A stretch of DNA of 64,000 bases, taken from positions 15,121,490 to 15,185,489 of the forward strand of contig JAQFVV010012400.1 of NCBI GenBank assembly GCA_028023455.1, given 5' to 3'. Source of the stretch: Epiperipatus broadwayi (Eukaryota > Onychophora > Udeonychophora > Euonychophora > Peripatidae). Shown here one piece after another: positions 35,713-49,600 of the stretch (the stretch's first letter is position 1; each line of letters opens with the position of its first letter). The position numbers were made by a program, and so were the translations under genes. Below the pieces are notes generated by a model. That model was not told the origin of the DNA. It did not search any database and saw nothing but the letters and a program-made list of their open reading frames with translations.

Positions 35713-36860
35713 GTGTCACTATCCTAAATCACAGGACACACAAATATTCCTCTAGGACTATAGTGTTTAGTTTACATCAACTATATATTTTTAAAAAAAT
35801 ATATTTTATATATGGTATATATGATTTAATTAAAATGAATACTAATTAATATTTTAAATATATAGTTATTTTTATAAGATAATTTAAAACATGTATAATC
35901 AAAATTAATACTGGGAATAAATATTGTGCATTTTATACTTCTCATCGTACCATTGCTACCCTATTAACAAAGTTATTTGTTAGTTTGTTTTACATACAGA
36001 TGATGTGCTTCAAATATATAATTTGGAAATCATTGTAACTGTTTTGTTCTTAAATATATCTTGAATTTATTGATTATTTTTAAATAACAAAGCATTCTTT
36101 GAAAATATGTTCTTTTTTTTTATATAATTCTTAAAAGATAAGACAAGTTTAAACACTGGAAATGCTTGTTAATGATTTATAATTGAAATATTAAAAGACT
36201 GAAATATATTTTTTTTAAAAATTCCTACATTTTTATTCTATATGTCAAATGAATAACTAAGTCTAGTGACGAGTAATTTATCAGATAAAATCTGATAAAG
36301 ATAAGTATATTTCTTTAGAAAATAATTATTCGAGATTGCAAAGACTATACATATTAATCTGATCAACTAAAGTGAATGGGAAAAAATAGTGCAGTAATTA
36401 TAATACAATGAATCTGAGTATTTAAGTACTCCTCTCCCCACAATCTCATTGTGAATGTAAGATATTAATATGATACATATAACAGCCATATTCTTAATCA
36501 TAATCATAAAATCAGTTTCCACAAATTTTTTTCATCAGTTGCATCAAGACTTCGACATCACAAACCATAAGGATCCCCTGAACCAGACAGCGAGTGTTAA
36601 CACAGTTGACAATTTATAATTTAATCAATAAATGTAATATTTTATTTTAATAAAGAGCTATTCAAAAGTTATTAAATGGTTTAATTGTAATATTATAATT
36701 TAAAGTTATTTATATTATTACATTATATAATAGATTAATATTTTATAGTAGGACTTCACTTCTTCATTAGCATCGGTATAGTGGATAAATAATACAAATT
36801 GGCTTGATTAACATTTTTAAAATTAATTAACATATTTTGTGACATAATATATAGTGCAGT
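35713..36860. other. AT-rich spacer, no feature recognised
   Basis: No gene or clear repeat found. Confidence 0.4.
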
Positions 36861-36864
36861 CATT

Positions 36865-37260
36865 TTTTGTCTTGAGACAACAGTTTAGAAATTGTTGATT
36901 GTTATTGATATTGTCTAAGTGTTGACTGATTTTTAATGATTAATTATAAACTCATTTAGCCTTGAACATTATTACACTTATTATTTAAGTAATACTTTGT
37001 GTGCAATTTGAAATTTATAATTCCAGTTTGTAATGTTATAATTGATTATTTATTAGTCTGCATTCAGACTAGGTTTTATTTACCTGCTTAAAGAAGTTTA
37101 TTTAAACTTCTTTGTATAAATAATTTCAATCTCTGTGGTCAAGTTGCAATCTTTAGGGTCTATATAAGAATATTAGACCTGTTGCCTTGACAACAGTTTG
37201 GAAATTGTTGATTGTTATTGATATTGGGATTGTCTAAGTGTTGGCTGGGTTTTAATGATA
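36865..37260 (+). repeat. Dispersed repeat of about 315 bp, partial dimer (copy 2)
   Basis: Matches 15895-16310. The opening ACAACAGTTTAGAAATTGTT (about 36877) recurs as ACAACAGTTTGGAAATTGTT (about 37190), so a single unit plus part of the next is present, period about 313 bp. Contains two conserved hairpins, AGTCTG...CAGACT near 37056 and AAGAAGTTT...AAACTTCTT near 37097. No ORF. Confidence 0.75.
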
Positions 37261-38595
37261 AAGAATATTGGTATAATCAATTGCAAATGGACTAAGATCT
37301 TCTATCAATAATATAAAATCTTTAGACTGAGTGCTTTTCTTTTGAAAAGATGGAAGCAATATTTAGAAAAAATTGTGAGAATATGTAAAATAAGTTGACT
37401 ATGAATGTGTCCAAATATTTCTGAAGGAATTAATCAAATGTAACAAATTGTACAATAGAAAAAATGCAATTCATTGGGTATGAAGATCAAATTATTGAGT
37501 TTTTTTTTTTTTTCATTTGTAACTGAATAATAAATTTGGCATTAATGAATTTTAAAAGACAATGGTAGTAGCAAAATTATTGCTCTTTGGAATCCAATGT
37601 TTGTGTAGTCATTTACTTCCACTTATACACTCAGAATAATTTATCTTCATATCTGTTACACAGAAATATATATATAATCATTAACAGCTAATTGCAAATG
37701 AGGATGATCATTCTACTTCCAAATAAAAGAGAGAAAGAAAAAAAAGTTAAAAGTGAATTTTGCCATAACAGAAACCGATCTAAGAACTCACAAATATTCA
37801 TAAATGTATGTATCAAATACTGATAGTTTAATTTGTTTATTTCATATCTTATAGTGTGGTTTTTTAACTTCTGAAACAAACTTTTCTTTCAAAAAACTAT
37901 AATACCTAATTTTAGCTCTGTATTGTATTCTATTCTCAGCCATATACTTAAACACCAATAAAATCACTATTTCATCCCGTACAAATAGAAAGTTCTTTCA
38001 TGAAAATCAGTCAAGTTCACATAAAATACTTTGACTTCACATGTCTGATCCAATGAATATGTGACATTCAACAACAAACTAAAAATATCACATCAATCAA
38101 ACAGAAGATAAACTCAAATGATCAAATGATTGTGCAATTATATTTTTAGAACCTTATAAAGCATATTCAATGAAATTTTGCAGTGCCTCCATATTGTATT
38201 TCATTTCCATAAAATAGAATAAGATAACAGTAGCATATATAACTAATTTAGTCAAAATAGTTAAATGCAGCAGCAGTAGAACATTAAAATCTATATTTCA
38301 CCTCAAATTCAATGCTGCTTTTTTTTTTTTTAATCCAAAAAGCTGAAGATATTTAAAGTGATTCTCAAGCTGATAATCATGTAAGCAAAAGTTGGTAAGA
38401 ATTTTTCTCTCCACACTCATTCATAAAACATTTTATCTTTTTTTTAAATATTATTTTACTAATATAAAATCATTCTGATTGTATTCAGAACCCTAAAAAC
38501 ATTCAATTCACTATACTTTTGATTAATAAAAATACTATAATTAAAGGGTTAAGAAGATGCTGTTCATGTTTTTGATTTTAATTTGTTTAAATTTA
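37261..38595. other. AT-rich spacer, no feature recognised
   Basis: No gene or repeat recognised. Short ORFs are explained by composition. Confidence 0.4.
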
Positions 38596-38599
38596 AAAC

Positions 38600-39270
38600 T
38601 CCTTTTTATACTTATTCAAACACCTAACAATATTGCTTGATTATTGAAGCAATAATTGATTCCAGTTTGTAATCACAAATCTTCAAGGAGAAAAGGCTAA
38701 ACTTTTTTGTACCATCCGATATCACTGATCGATCAAACTTTGAATAGGAAGTGCTAGTGTAGACAGAAGACAATTTCTGTTAACAAATTTATATTGCATC
38801 ATGAAGTCATTTATAAATTATTCCAAATACTCCTGCTCCAGTCATAAAAATCAAAAAATATATCTGCTTTTTAATAAACAATAATAATTTCCTCTCATAT
38901 TATCATTTAATATGAACATTCTATGAACAGTTATTTTTCGTTAATGTAACAATTTCAGATGCCTTAAACAAACTAATTAAATTATAAATCAAGATTTTCC
39001 TTATTAAAAAAACTATATTTACGTGGGTTTTTTTTTTCTTGAGAAATTACCAGAGACTATATGATTCTCCAAAAGCACACTGAATATCTGATAATCTCTT
39101 ATTTCTAAAAGTAATATTAAAAAAAAAAAACTTGTAGTAAAAGTTAAAAAATCATATTCCACGAGAATTATAGCAATCATTTCTACTCTCTCTTTTTATA
39201 AATTGAATGATAAAATCATACATAAAATCAGATATATTTGTAAAAAAATCTAATAATTTTGAAAACATAT
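38600..39270 (-). pseudogene. Possible further relic of the 31-kb LINE type
   Basis: The stretch TATTGCATCATGAAGTCATT then TATAAATTATTCCAAATA (38798-38838) resembles 31281-31330 (TATTGCATCTTGATGATGCTTCATGAAG then TCACTTATAAACTGTT), in the same orientation, and CATAAAAATCAAAAAAT follows in a matching place. The remaining region is too decayed to translate convincingly. Confidence 0.35.
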
Positions 39271-39277
39271 CTCAACA

Positions 39278-39343
39278 ACTTTTCCAAATACGTCATCATG
39301 ACTAGTAAGTACTTTTCCAAATACGTCATCATGACTAGTAAGT
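39278..39343. repeat. Exact 33-bp tandem duplication
   Basis: ACTTTTCCAAATACGTCATC followed by ATGACTAGTAAGT occurs twice back to back (39278-39310 and 39311-39343) without a mismatch, so it is a recent event. The unit contains CGTCAT and TGACTAG, resembling bZIP sites, but no regulatory role is shown. Confidence 0.95.
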
Positions 39344-39897
39344 AGCCTTCTGTTTTAAGATTACAATTATTGTGACTTCATTAAGCAATTAATTTTATCC
39401 AAATATAAAATGTAGAATAAGAATAAAAACCACTATTTGAATTCTTGAATCATTTCAAAAGATTATGAAAGTATTGATTACAGCCTGAAAACAGCATATT
39501 ATCATAAAAATATGACCCTCCACTGGTTTATTGAATTAAACAAGTTATTTTCAATGCACCTAAAAATTGATCTGATGCAACTTTTACTGTTTTAATCCAC
39601 GGAATATTTTTAAGATTTGTCATCAACAGTTAAATTTAAATCTCTCTATTAATTATGAAAATTCATAATCATTTTACTATTCAGATTAACAGCAAATGTC
39701 AAATTTTCTTTTAATCTAGCAATCAATGACAATTTACCAGTTGGAGTTTCTTAATAAATAAAAAACTTGTTAAAGGACATCTCCATAAATTAGTAACATA
39801 AATAAAATCTAAAAATTAGGAACAAATATATAAATACGTACTTGGACAATAAAGTTGCAACATAGAATCAATGAAGCATTTTTATTTTATTAATGAT

Positions 39898-40062
39898 CTG
39901 CTTGGTTTAATGCAGTGTTAGAATCTTAGATTGTGGAGTTCAAACTTCATAGATCTTGGTCACAGCTATGTCATTTCCTTGAATATCTTATGAACTTTGG
40001 AACAATAAATAATTTGAATACTTTATTACTTCAAAACACACACACACACACACACACAATTA
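39898..40062 (+). repeat. tRNA-SINE followed by (AC)n microsatellite
   Basis: TTGGTTTAATGCAGTGTTAG (A-box region), TGTGGAGTTCAAACTTCATA, CTATGTCATTTCCTTGAATA and ACAATAAATAATTTGAATAC match the SINE family. An (AC)n run of about 23 bp (40037-40059) lies just after its end. Confidence 0.65.
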
Positions 40063-40064
40063 TT

Positions 40065-43000
40065 ATAACTTAAGAACATATTAAATTAAAAGCATTCAGT
40101 TACAATAAAGACAGACAATCCAAAATATTTTAATTTAAAAAATCTTGTACAAAAATATTTTATTTATTCCTGTATTAATATTTAAAGATTAACAAGAAAA
40201 TATAGATACAACTGTATTCTAATTTAATATATTAGCTGGTTTGTTTGCTTTTTAAACAGTCAGATGAAAAATTAATTTAAATAGTAGTAAGCACATCAAA
40301 TTAAAAAAAATAAAAATCAATTTCAACAGATAATTTTTTTGCTCTTAAAAATGTATATCTAATAGATATTAAAATTACATATACTGTATATTAATTTTCT
40401 ATATTATATTTGACCATAGCATAATGCTGTAAACAAATATATTTTCTATAACTATTTACATATAATCCAATATAAATAGACGTGTGATTTATTGCTTGAA
40501 TGATTGAATAATCTTTGAAAACCACAAGTAATAGTTTGAGCTTCTTCAATCTAGAAATCCTTAGCCTATTGAGTAGGTCATTTTATTACTGTTCTATACT
40601 AAACAGAGCAATATAAATCAATTAAATATGTCATTCAATTCATTATACCAATTGATTCTATTCTTTAAAATATATAATATAATACTATATTTTTATAATG
40701 GTTATTTTCAAATTTAAATTCCATTAAATTTGCTTTTCATTTGTCATTGATCTCCATTGTCACATTATACATTTTATTTATCTGTCAATTAATCTTATTT
40801 ATATCAGATAATCAAGTCCATTGTACATCCTTATCTTTGATATTAAAAAAAAAAAACACATATAGCTTTATTGTTCAGGATTTCATAAGAAGTTCAAGCG
40901 TCAGATCTGCAAACGCCAGAGTCAAAATGAAGAACTGCAAGACATCTCTAAAGCTTACATTTAATTAGCATTAGATAATCCTAAACATTTCTAGGCAATC
41001 ATTTAATAAATTAATAAGTGTTACATGGCATTGCAAATAAATTCTTATGATCAATTCTGTCCATTTGGCCTTTTCTGATATGAAGCTTTTTCTTTTTTTT
41101 TTTTGCATAATATGCAACTAGACGATCCTTCTCATTTTTTATTTTATTTTATTGATGGATGTAAAAAAAACCCACAATAAATTAAATTCATAAAGATTAT
41201 TACCATTTAAAACTATTTTAAGCACAAAACTTAAATTTATAATAAAACAAGATTGGTCATAATATAATCAATATCTCTTACAAATTATAATAATAATAAA
41301 AAATTGCAAAAACAAAAACAAACAAAGGACATCCATTGTTGAATATTGATTTAGGAATAACAGCATTAAAAACTATAAATCACACTTTTTTTATAAAAAT
41401 TTGCCATACACAGATAATTCATAAATATTCCAAGGAATTATTGCAAATAATTTTTGCTAGCTTTAAATGTTTTAATAGATTTTACCAACTGTTTATAAAA
41501 AAGAAGAATGCTTTAATATCAGCATGGGAATTAGATATAATATTAATTAAAAGTTAAGCAAGTAAATATTAAGGTACAAATTATTTGAAATGAATGTCTA
41601 CTCTTGGATAAAGATTTGATAAAAACTGGGGGCATAAGTAAAACAAGAACAAATTATTGTTCCATGAAGAGCATAATTTTTGAAAGAATTCTTGGATTAA
41701 GTCATACAATCTGAAGAAACAGGATATAATTCATTGATTGGGGAGGCACCAAATATATTTTATATTACTACTATCAATAGTCATTGGAATATTTTTGCTC
41801 TTGTTCATGGCATCTGATTATATTTGCCCAATAGCTATTATTCAAATTTATTATGTTCAAGTTTATAATTAGAGTATTTAGTAGCATAACTTATACAATC
41901 ACAACAAAAGTATTTTACTCCCTTCATTGAAATTTAATAAAAAGCACACTATCTATTACTATTACATGTAGTCAAATGTTGAATCCAATTTGTCTTTTTA
42001 TTATCTTGAATATTAAACATTCATGAGTTACATAAGATTATAAAAAGTATCCTGTTATTTGTTCATAGTGCATGTATTAATAAGTTCAGCTAAGTCAATT
42101 TTGAGACAGATTCACTGTTAAAATAATGTATTGTAAGTATATCCCTAGTGAAGTTGCATTTTTTGATATATCATATACATTTATTATTTAACATCCTTAT
42201 AAACGATTCAACAATTCCATGCTACATTTGTGAATACTAATAGATTATTTAAAAGCTATTCAGAAAAGGGTTCCTATATACTACAAAATATTGAATATGT
42301 AGATGAGAAAAGAGTATTGTTTGAATAATTAAAGATCTTCAATACAGATACATAATGACAAATTTTCCAGAAAAAGATTTTTAAAAATGTGTCACTCTTT
42401 ATTCCTGATGTATCTCATGGTACAAAGGTAACTTATTTATCTGTTGTGCCTTCCAATCTGGATTTTAATCCAGTGTTAGGTAAATTAAACAAATTTCAGA
42501 TTTTAAAAAGTTTGGCCCATAGCCAAATCAGTTAACCATTTGATATTGAGTGGTAAACAATTAACCAGCTTTCCTAGGTATAGAGTAAAGAAGGATAGTA
42601 AATGCTCAAACACATTTGCCATGGTCAAGCCTGGAGGGCAACAATTTCTCCATCATTATCACTTAATGAGAAAGCTGATGGAGAGACTTTTGCTTTATAA
42701 AGATATTAAACCACTAAAAAAAGAACATAGATATATTTTAGTCATATACTGCTGGAATATATTTATTTTGGGGATGTTTGTGATACATTTTTAAACAAGA
42801 AAAGCTTGGAAATATTTCCATTTGACACAAAAAGTAAAGGATCCAAAATTAGTATTCTGGCTGTGATTTATACTTTACACATGTTAGCATAATAAAAATT
42901 TGTCATAATTTATTACTTAATCATTTAAAAATAATAGAACATAATGTCCTAGGTGGTACTCAATCAGAACAAACTTCATTACAAGAATATCTAACTCATG

Positions 43001-43160
43001 TTATGCATGCACTAGCCATCACAAAATTGTAAACATATTTAAAATATTATTATATGTATATATATTTTTTTGATTACATATTGTTGCGATATGATTAAAA
43101 TAAGCATATGAAAATGTGCTGAAAAAACTCTCAAATTTTGTAATAAAAAATTGTGTATTT
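40065..43160. other. Long AT-rich spacer, no gene recognised
   Basis: About 3.1 kb with no supported gene, element or RNA. A GC-richer short patch at 42540-42720 has an open frame of 84 codons without a recognisable motif. Confidence 0.45.
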
Positions 43161-43165
43161 ATTTT

Positions 43166-43800
43166 TAGGTGTTACAAACTGAATCTTCTTGAAAGTACAG
43201 TCCATTTAATGCAATGTACCAGTCTAAATATGTTTTTCACTTTTCAAAGGAGTCCAGAAACTCATGTAAAGTGATGCATTTTAATGCCTGTGTCATTTTT
43301 TTCTTCATCACTTCTAAGTCCACACCCACACAAAAAAAATTGAGACATTTTTCATTCGAGGAAATAAAAAGAAGTTGCATGAAGCAACATTGGCTGAATA
43401 TGGCTGATAGATAAGCTGAATGATATTATTTTTAATTAAAAATTGCATGACACTCAGTGATTTGTGAATTGGAACAATGCTTTGTGGATTGGCACATTGT
43501 TCTGGTGAAACTTGCACTCTTAATTTTGCTAACTATCAGGACATTTTCATTTTACTGCATAATGCAATTATTTCAGAATTTGTAGGTTTTAAATGCCTGA
43601 TTGTTATGAATAAATTCTGAGTGAATAATGCCATTTGCATAAAAAAATCAGCATTGTATTAACATTGGATTTTAATTGCCACACTTTTTTGGGACATGGT
43701 GAATTTAACACTTCCATTAAAACACTTATAAACTTGTATTTTCCCCCAAACAGCCTGCTTGTAAGTTATTTCAACCATTAGAACTGTTTTTCTTATCACT
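43166..43800 (-). pseudogene. Mariner-type transposase pseudogene, C-terminal half
   Basis: Minus strand. Near 43700 MEVLNSPCPKKVWQLKSNVN matches the mariner WKSPGSPRPKKARQ... region; then YANGIIHSEFIHNNQAF (family: G-VHHEF-P-GQT-N), SLSVMQFLIKNNI and QPYSANVASCNFFLFPRMK (family: PYSPDLAPCDFFLFPKLK). Near 43170 LHEFLDSFEK then a stop, then LDWYIALNGLYFQ matches the transposase C-terminus. The catalytic third residue of DDD is replaced in this copy (Asn for the Asp of PCDFFLF). Frameshifts and stops; the N-terminal half and both inverted termini are not recognisable. Confidence 0.8.
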
Positions 43801-45265
43801 TTCCCTTAACAGATTTATATGTTCCATGATTTTACACAATAACAATAGTTGGAAGATTGATTCAGAGGGTTTCCCTTAAGAAGCATCTTGTGCGAAAAGC
43901 ATGTACTACAACATGCTTGACCTCCAGAGTATGATTCTAGTTATTTTGGGTACATTCTCTTATGTATGCTTTTACTATTTGTACATATATGGCTTCAGTT
44001 TAACAGTGTAGAATAGATCCCAGTGTGTTATTTTCCAAGAAGAGACACTAGAATTTATAACATAGATGTTACATGTGCTTATGGAAACTTGGCAAGGCAA
44101 CAATGATCAATAATGTTTCAACCAACCATTGCAACACAAGTGGTATGAAGTTATTTAAATGTCTAATAAGGATTCCTTTTGACTATTAAGAATACATTTA
44201 TACCATAATGGTAACTTAAAAGCACCCTGTATAATAAGGTTGGAAATCAACCAACAAATGAGCACTTTCTCATTTGTCATCTAGTCAGGTCATTTTGGCA
44301 GGCTAAAAAATCATCAGTCATTGACTGTATGCAATAGGGTATGCATAGTGCTATTATATGATAATAAAATTTTGCAATAAACTCTATACATGAATGCCTA
44401 TTGCTTGCTAACAGAGAGATTCAGGCTATTTAGTAAGGCTCATATAATCAACTCTGTCTTGCTCTGCTTCAGCAGCTGAGAAAAATATGGAATGGCCCAA
44501 ACTTTTTTCCTCTCAATTTTCATAATAAAATATCCCTTATCTATTATTACTTTTAATTCATTTATCTATTATCTTTTTTTAAGATACTTGTGAATTCTTC
44601 AAAACAATATGGCTGACTAGAGACTGTCGCTTTTAATATTTTATTTTATTTTATTTAAAAAATTATTATAAAAATGGAAGAACTCCACAAAAGTATGACA
44701 ATTGATTGTAATTAAAATAAACGTAATATAACTCTCTGCACAAGCCATCAAATAATCACTACTGTGGAAGTATTCTCCCCTGCTAGTTAGTATCCCATAA
44801 TTTTGGAAATACTCCACTACATGTTCTTCTGTCAATGGAAGGTATCAATTTTAATCCTTATAGGAAAATGTTCCAAAAAAATAAAAATCAACAAACAAGC
44901 TAAACAATAATTTTATGCTAAATATAATAAATCACAACTATGTTTGCAACATCTTAAGATTTGTATGTTTTAATATGTATAAAAAAATTATTAATTATAT
45001 CTTGTGAATAGAATTTATAAGAAATGTATTAGTACTTTTTAAAAGTTAACAGGAATTTGTAATCAATTTATTTTAATATTTTTTAAAGTTAAGCAGTAAC
45101 AAATCTTTGGTAAAATAATTTTGAAAAAAAAAAAAAAATACTTTGATGCCTCTGAAAATGTATAATTAAAAAAACAAGCTTCTAGAGACAGGATTATACA
45201 GCAAGTACCTTTTTTTAATCCTAGAATGGCTTCTGCAAATCTCAAAAAAAAAAAAAAAAAGAATC
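43801..45265. other. AT-rich spacer, no gene recognised
   Basis: Contains a small perfect hairpin AAGCATGT...ACATGCTT (43896-43917) and otherwise nothing recognisable. The low end may include decayed mariner sequence. Confidence 0.4.
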
Positions 45266-45267
45266 CC

Positions 45268-46590
45268 AAAAAAGAAAAATTACAGATAAAGAGAGATTGT
45301 TCAATGAAAAGGGAACAGATGACTATGTTTTTGTTGAGGCAAATAGTAATGCACTCTGCTAAATTTGTAAAAAATTTGTGCAAGTTTTCAAAGACTACAA
45401 TTTAAAAAAAATACTATGTGCAAAGCATGTTACCAAATTCAATGCATATAAAGGATTGTATCAAAGAATAAAATAATAGAGCTGAAAAAAAAGACTATTT
45501 TATCAACAAATTTTTTTTTTAAATTTTTAATTCTGATAAATTCTATTGGCAATTATGTGTAGCATATTTAATAGCAAAACAAAATCAAACCAATTTTCTG
45601 AAGGTGGGTTTATTAAATAATGCATGGAAAGCATGTGAGATATTGTTTAACTTGAAAAAAATGGGAATTTTCTTAAATTCTATAGTTAGGTGTAATTGCT
45701 GCCCAAAAACTCACTCTTTGATGAAGTATCATTACATACTACATCAGGAGAATTTATGCACAAAAGCTTTAAAAATAGATAACATCATAAAAATCATCAT
45801 CAAGATTATGAATAAGAGGCAAAGGATTGAATTTATTACCAATTTTAGAAATTGTTTAAAAGTATTGAAGCTGACTTTGGTGACATCATTTACTTTTGGA
45901 TGTAAGATGGCTAAGTCAAGACTAAAGATTTTATGATTTGTAATATATTGTCAAGTCCTTTATGGTATCAGAAAATAAATTTGTGTTGAAACTTGATGAT
46001 GAAAGCTGACTTACAGATTTAGCACTTTTGACGGATTTAACTATGATTTAAACAAGTGTTTTCAAGGTGAAAACTAACTTACTAATACACTGATTTAAGC
46101 CATAAAAACAGTCCAAATGAAACTGAAATTATGAAAAATTCAAATTAAAGCAAACAATTTTATGCATTTTGATATGTTTGCGAAACAGAATCCTGCCAAT
46201 AGTGAAAAATAAGCAGCTTTACTTTTTGAATTGAAACAAGAATTTGAAACATATTTTAAAATTTCAGGAAAATAATCAATATTTTGCTATATTTGCAACT
46301 CCATTTTCAGTTATCATAAATATGTTACATGCCAATTTTCAAATGGAATGCATAGAACTACAATCTGACATTTAATTTAAAAGAAAATTTTGATTGGATC
46401 TCTTTACTGAACTTTTATTAGATCCTATTTTCTTAGAGACAATTAGCAGCAATCACATCTGTGGGAAACTGTTTTCATGAATGAAATTCATTAAAAATAA
46501 AATTAGAACTAAAATATCTAATGAGCACCTTGAGAACTCACCGAAAATTGCAAGCATTTCCATCACGCTAGTTACTGGTGCATTAGTTTC
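45268..46590 (+). pseudogene. Second hAT transposase pseudogene, GTF2IRD2-like
   Basis: In order on the plus strand: DKERLFNEKGTDDYVFVEAN then ALC-stop-ICKKF, FKDYNLKK (BED-like finger, near 45300-45400); HYILHQENLCTKALKIDNII then IKIIIKIMNKR (family: HCIIHQE-LC-K-L----VM--V-K-VN-IR, about 45730-45825); LTDLAFLTDLTYDLNKCFQG (near 46005-46065); MKLKLWKIQIKANNFMHFDM (near 46115-46175); and the C-terminal IKNKIRTKISNEHLENS (near 46495). Several stops and frameshifts. It is diverged from the 1.6-3.4 kb pseudogene and in the opposite orientation. Terminal inverted repeats were not identified. Confidence 0.8.
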
Positions 46591-46599
46591 TCAAATACA

Positions 46600-47035
46600 A
46601 TGTAAAATAACCAATTCGTCTTTTTCTGTGACTTCTTTTACTTTTATAATAAAAAAAATTAATATTTTATAACTTAGATATGTAGATTTTTTATATAAAT
46701 TATGCCAAACTTGGGACTTGCTCGATGATTTTAATGAACTCTAAATGAGCTATTGCATAATTAAGACTGTTATATGAGGGTATTTTTGATTTTCTCCATT
46801 GGTAGATATCATAAAAATTATGCATGAAACTTTTTTATCATGTTGTGGCCCAGAGATGCCAAATGGGTGAATACCCGTCCCCTATTGAATATATATTATT
46901 TATCCATCAAGAAATATTGAAAATTATTTTCATGAAGATAACCCGATGAGGATGACCCGATGGCTTTTATTTTATTTTATTTTTTTAATTGAGTACTGTA
47001 ACAGTCAGAATCATCTATCTCGCTAACACACTGCA
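46600..47035. other. AT-rich spacer
   Basis: Contains the short near-duplicate GATAACCCGATGAGGATGAC (46938-46957), within which GATRACCCGATG occurs twice. Otherwise nothing recognised. Confidence 0.35.
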
Positions 47036-49600
47036 GAATTCAAACCCCAGACACAAAACTGAACATTCTAGGAGGGGTTGCCTTCTAGATATACTAAGTT
47101 CGAATCTAAAGCCCAAATTTCACAGCGCCACCTACGTGATAACGCATCTGATGCTACTACTAATATAACCTTTGATCGGTGCCTGATGGTCAGGGAGAAA
47201 CAAAGGACTCTATACTAAAAGAAGCTTGGGTGGCTAATTAACGTCTATGGATTTACAAAAGAAATGCAGAAAATATATATATAGACCGAGACAGTGATAG
47301 GAATCAAATAAAATAAGAGATCAAATTTAGTTTTAAATAATTTAACAAAAAAATTTATTTATATAAATTATTTATATAATGCCACTGTCTGCTTATATGA
47401 GACAGGGATGCGTATTAAATAATTGTGGGCATTGTATTCCAACAAATGACAAAAAGGGTTTTAAAGCAAAATGATACATTCTATTCCTCGGGCTAATAGC
47501 ATTACGATAATGTGCTTGATGAGATAGGAACATGTGCGAGGTGCTTTGAGCAATTATACAAGTTTAAGAAAATATTTGAAAATTAAGTGTTCTAAAATAT
47601 TTATTGATTTCGAGAATAGCACGGACAAAAGCTTACTAAGCAACAAAGTGGGAATGTGATCAAAGCATTTATTCGATGATAATAATAATAATAAAGTTAC
47701 AATGAGAGGTCAGTATTGCTGATAATGAATTTATTAAAGTTGGAGGGTGTGACACGTTTAAGTCACGGATGCTTTGTAAAACTAAATATAAAATAAAACA
47801 ATATTGAAGATCCGGAATGATTATGGAGGGCATCTCGCCGCTAACCCGTAGGAAAGTATTTTTATGAACAGCCGAAACTTAGCAACTGGGTGACAATTGC
47901 ATTTAATTCCCAGGTGTGTCATTTGTGGACACACTCTGCCTGGAAACTGCAATAAGCGAAGAGAATGGACTTGGCCGTGTAAAGAATCCTTGGAAAAGTA
48001 AAACAAAGCGGTCTCAACAACCAATTCATTTACCAGCAATACGAGACTAGTGTATATAAAACATACTGAATGGGTTTTACTTGGATTAAGAGAAATGCCC
48101 AATCAAATTCCCAGAAATTCATTTAAAAGGGTCCGCACATTCTCGACATCAATGATGAACTTTGTAATTAAAGTAGAACACGGTAATTAGAATAGGAAAA
48201 TGCATGCTTGCGGGTTTGAAAAGTAAGTATAGATTTATATACGCAATCATGCATTAGGGGACACATTTAATCATTGACCTCGCACATACTCTCATATTAG
48301 ATTAAAATCAATAACATGTAGATTTTAAACTATGTGATTACATTATATATTAAAAAAAAAAATCACCCTCGAACGAGTGATTTGCAAGATAATAAAATTG
48401 GAAATTATTTAGAAATTTAAAATATGCCTTCAAAGCGGCATCTTATTTTCAACAAAAGGAATAAATCACTCTGTCAAAGACGATTCTGACACATTATCAT
48501 AATAAAATAACAGAAAGCTTAATCAATAGAAAATATTAACCCAAGGATAGAGAGCAAAATATTGATTATATTTAAAGAAGTACATAATGACGTTATGTGA
48601 AATATAAAAAAACAATTTAAAATAGCTATAGCATGTTAGTTATCACAAGAGCTCTTGGGTTAATTTAGGGTTACCTCTGGAAAAGCATTTTAGGTAGATT
48701 GATGGTCGGCAGGTTTTTATATGAGTTAACAGCAAAATCTGGAAATGTTCATATTTTTGGCAGCAGCAGAAGCAGTTCCGGAGTTCCTCGTGTGATAACT
48801 TCTGATGGTCTACGGCAGCATATGACCATTCTGGAGAAAAATAGCCTTCTTGCGCTCTACTCCGTCATGTCAAGATTTACAAATTACTACAATAATTTTG
48901 GTTAGAAACATTAGACCTCAGATTGACTTCTCTTAGAAACATTACAATGGAGAACAAAAGAAAACCCTCCTTTTTATAGTAGAATTTTACAGTAGAACTG
49001 CCCTGGAGCGTTACAAAAATATCGGACTTATCAGCTGTAATTAAATCTATCCGAATGTCCAAAGGAATTCAACATTAATTAATTTCTTTTGTTAATTTCC
49101 CTGTCGACATTCGATTTACAAACTAGATTTAATTAAAAATTACTTTTACTAATTAAAGAAAACCTTAAGTGGACATTGCTGTTTTTAGATAAACTTATAT
49201 AACATTAACTAATTAAACTATTGTCCCTCATTTATTTTAACAGAAATATTTGGAATGACTTTTATTAAATTAAACGAAAATTACTTTACTTTTAAATTGC
49301 AATATTTGAATCTATTTACTAAACGAATATTTACTAAATGAATTTTATTTAAATCAAAAATATATTACGACGGTAATATATATTTGTAAATAGATTCAAA
49401 CAAAATAACTTTAACAATTTATAATTTTGATATGCTTTAACATGCATATCATAGTGTGTGCGCAATTACGACTTATATAACCTACTTTTTAATAAATCAA
49501 AATTCTGTGAACATATACATAATCCATAATATTTTATTTTATTTGGGAATGAGTTATATATATAATATGAGCATCGTACTCGTGGTTTAAAATTAGGCGG
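47036..49600. other. CpG-richer patch without recognised gene
   Basis: CpG is visibly more frequent here than in the neighbouring tens of kilobases. Open stretches exist on both strands, 47821-48102 (minus, 93 codons) and 48699-48905 (plus, 68 codons, with a serine cluster SSRSSSG), but neither shows a known domain. The patch may be a host exon or promoter region, or an old LTR element. I cannot choose between these from sequence alone. Confidence 0.35.

Noticed and set aside
42540-42794. 84-codon plus-strand frame
   Set aside because: No motif. The GC-richer part may be an unrecognised retroposed fragment but gives no protein match.
47821-48102. 93-codon open frame on the minus strand in a CpG-richer patch
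   Set aside because: No recognisable domain, no splice or start context and no second copy. Reported only as part of the patch.
48699-48905. 68-codon plus-strand frame with a serine-rich stretch
   Set aside because: Another frame on the opposite strand is equally open and neither matches a known family.
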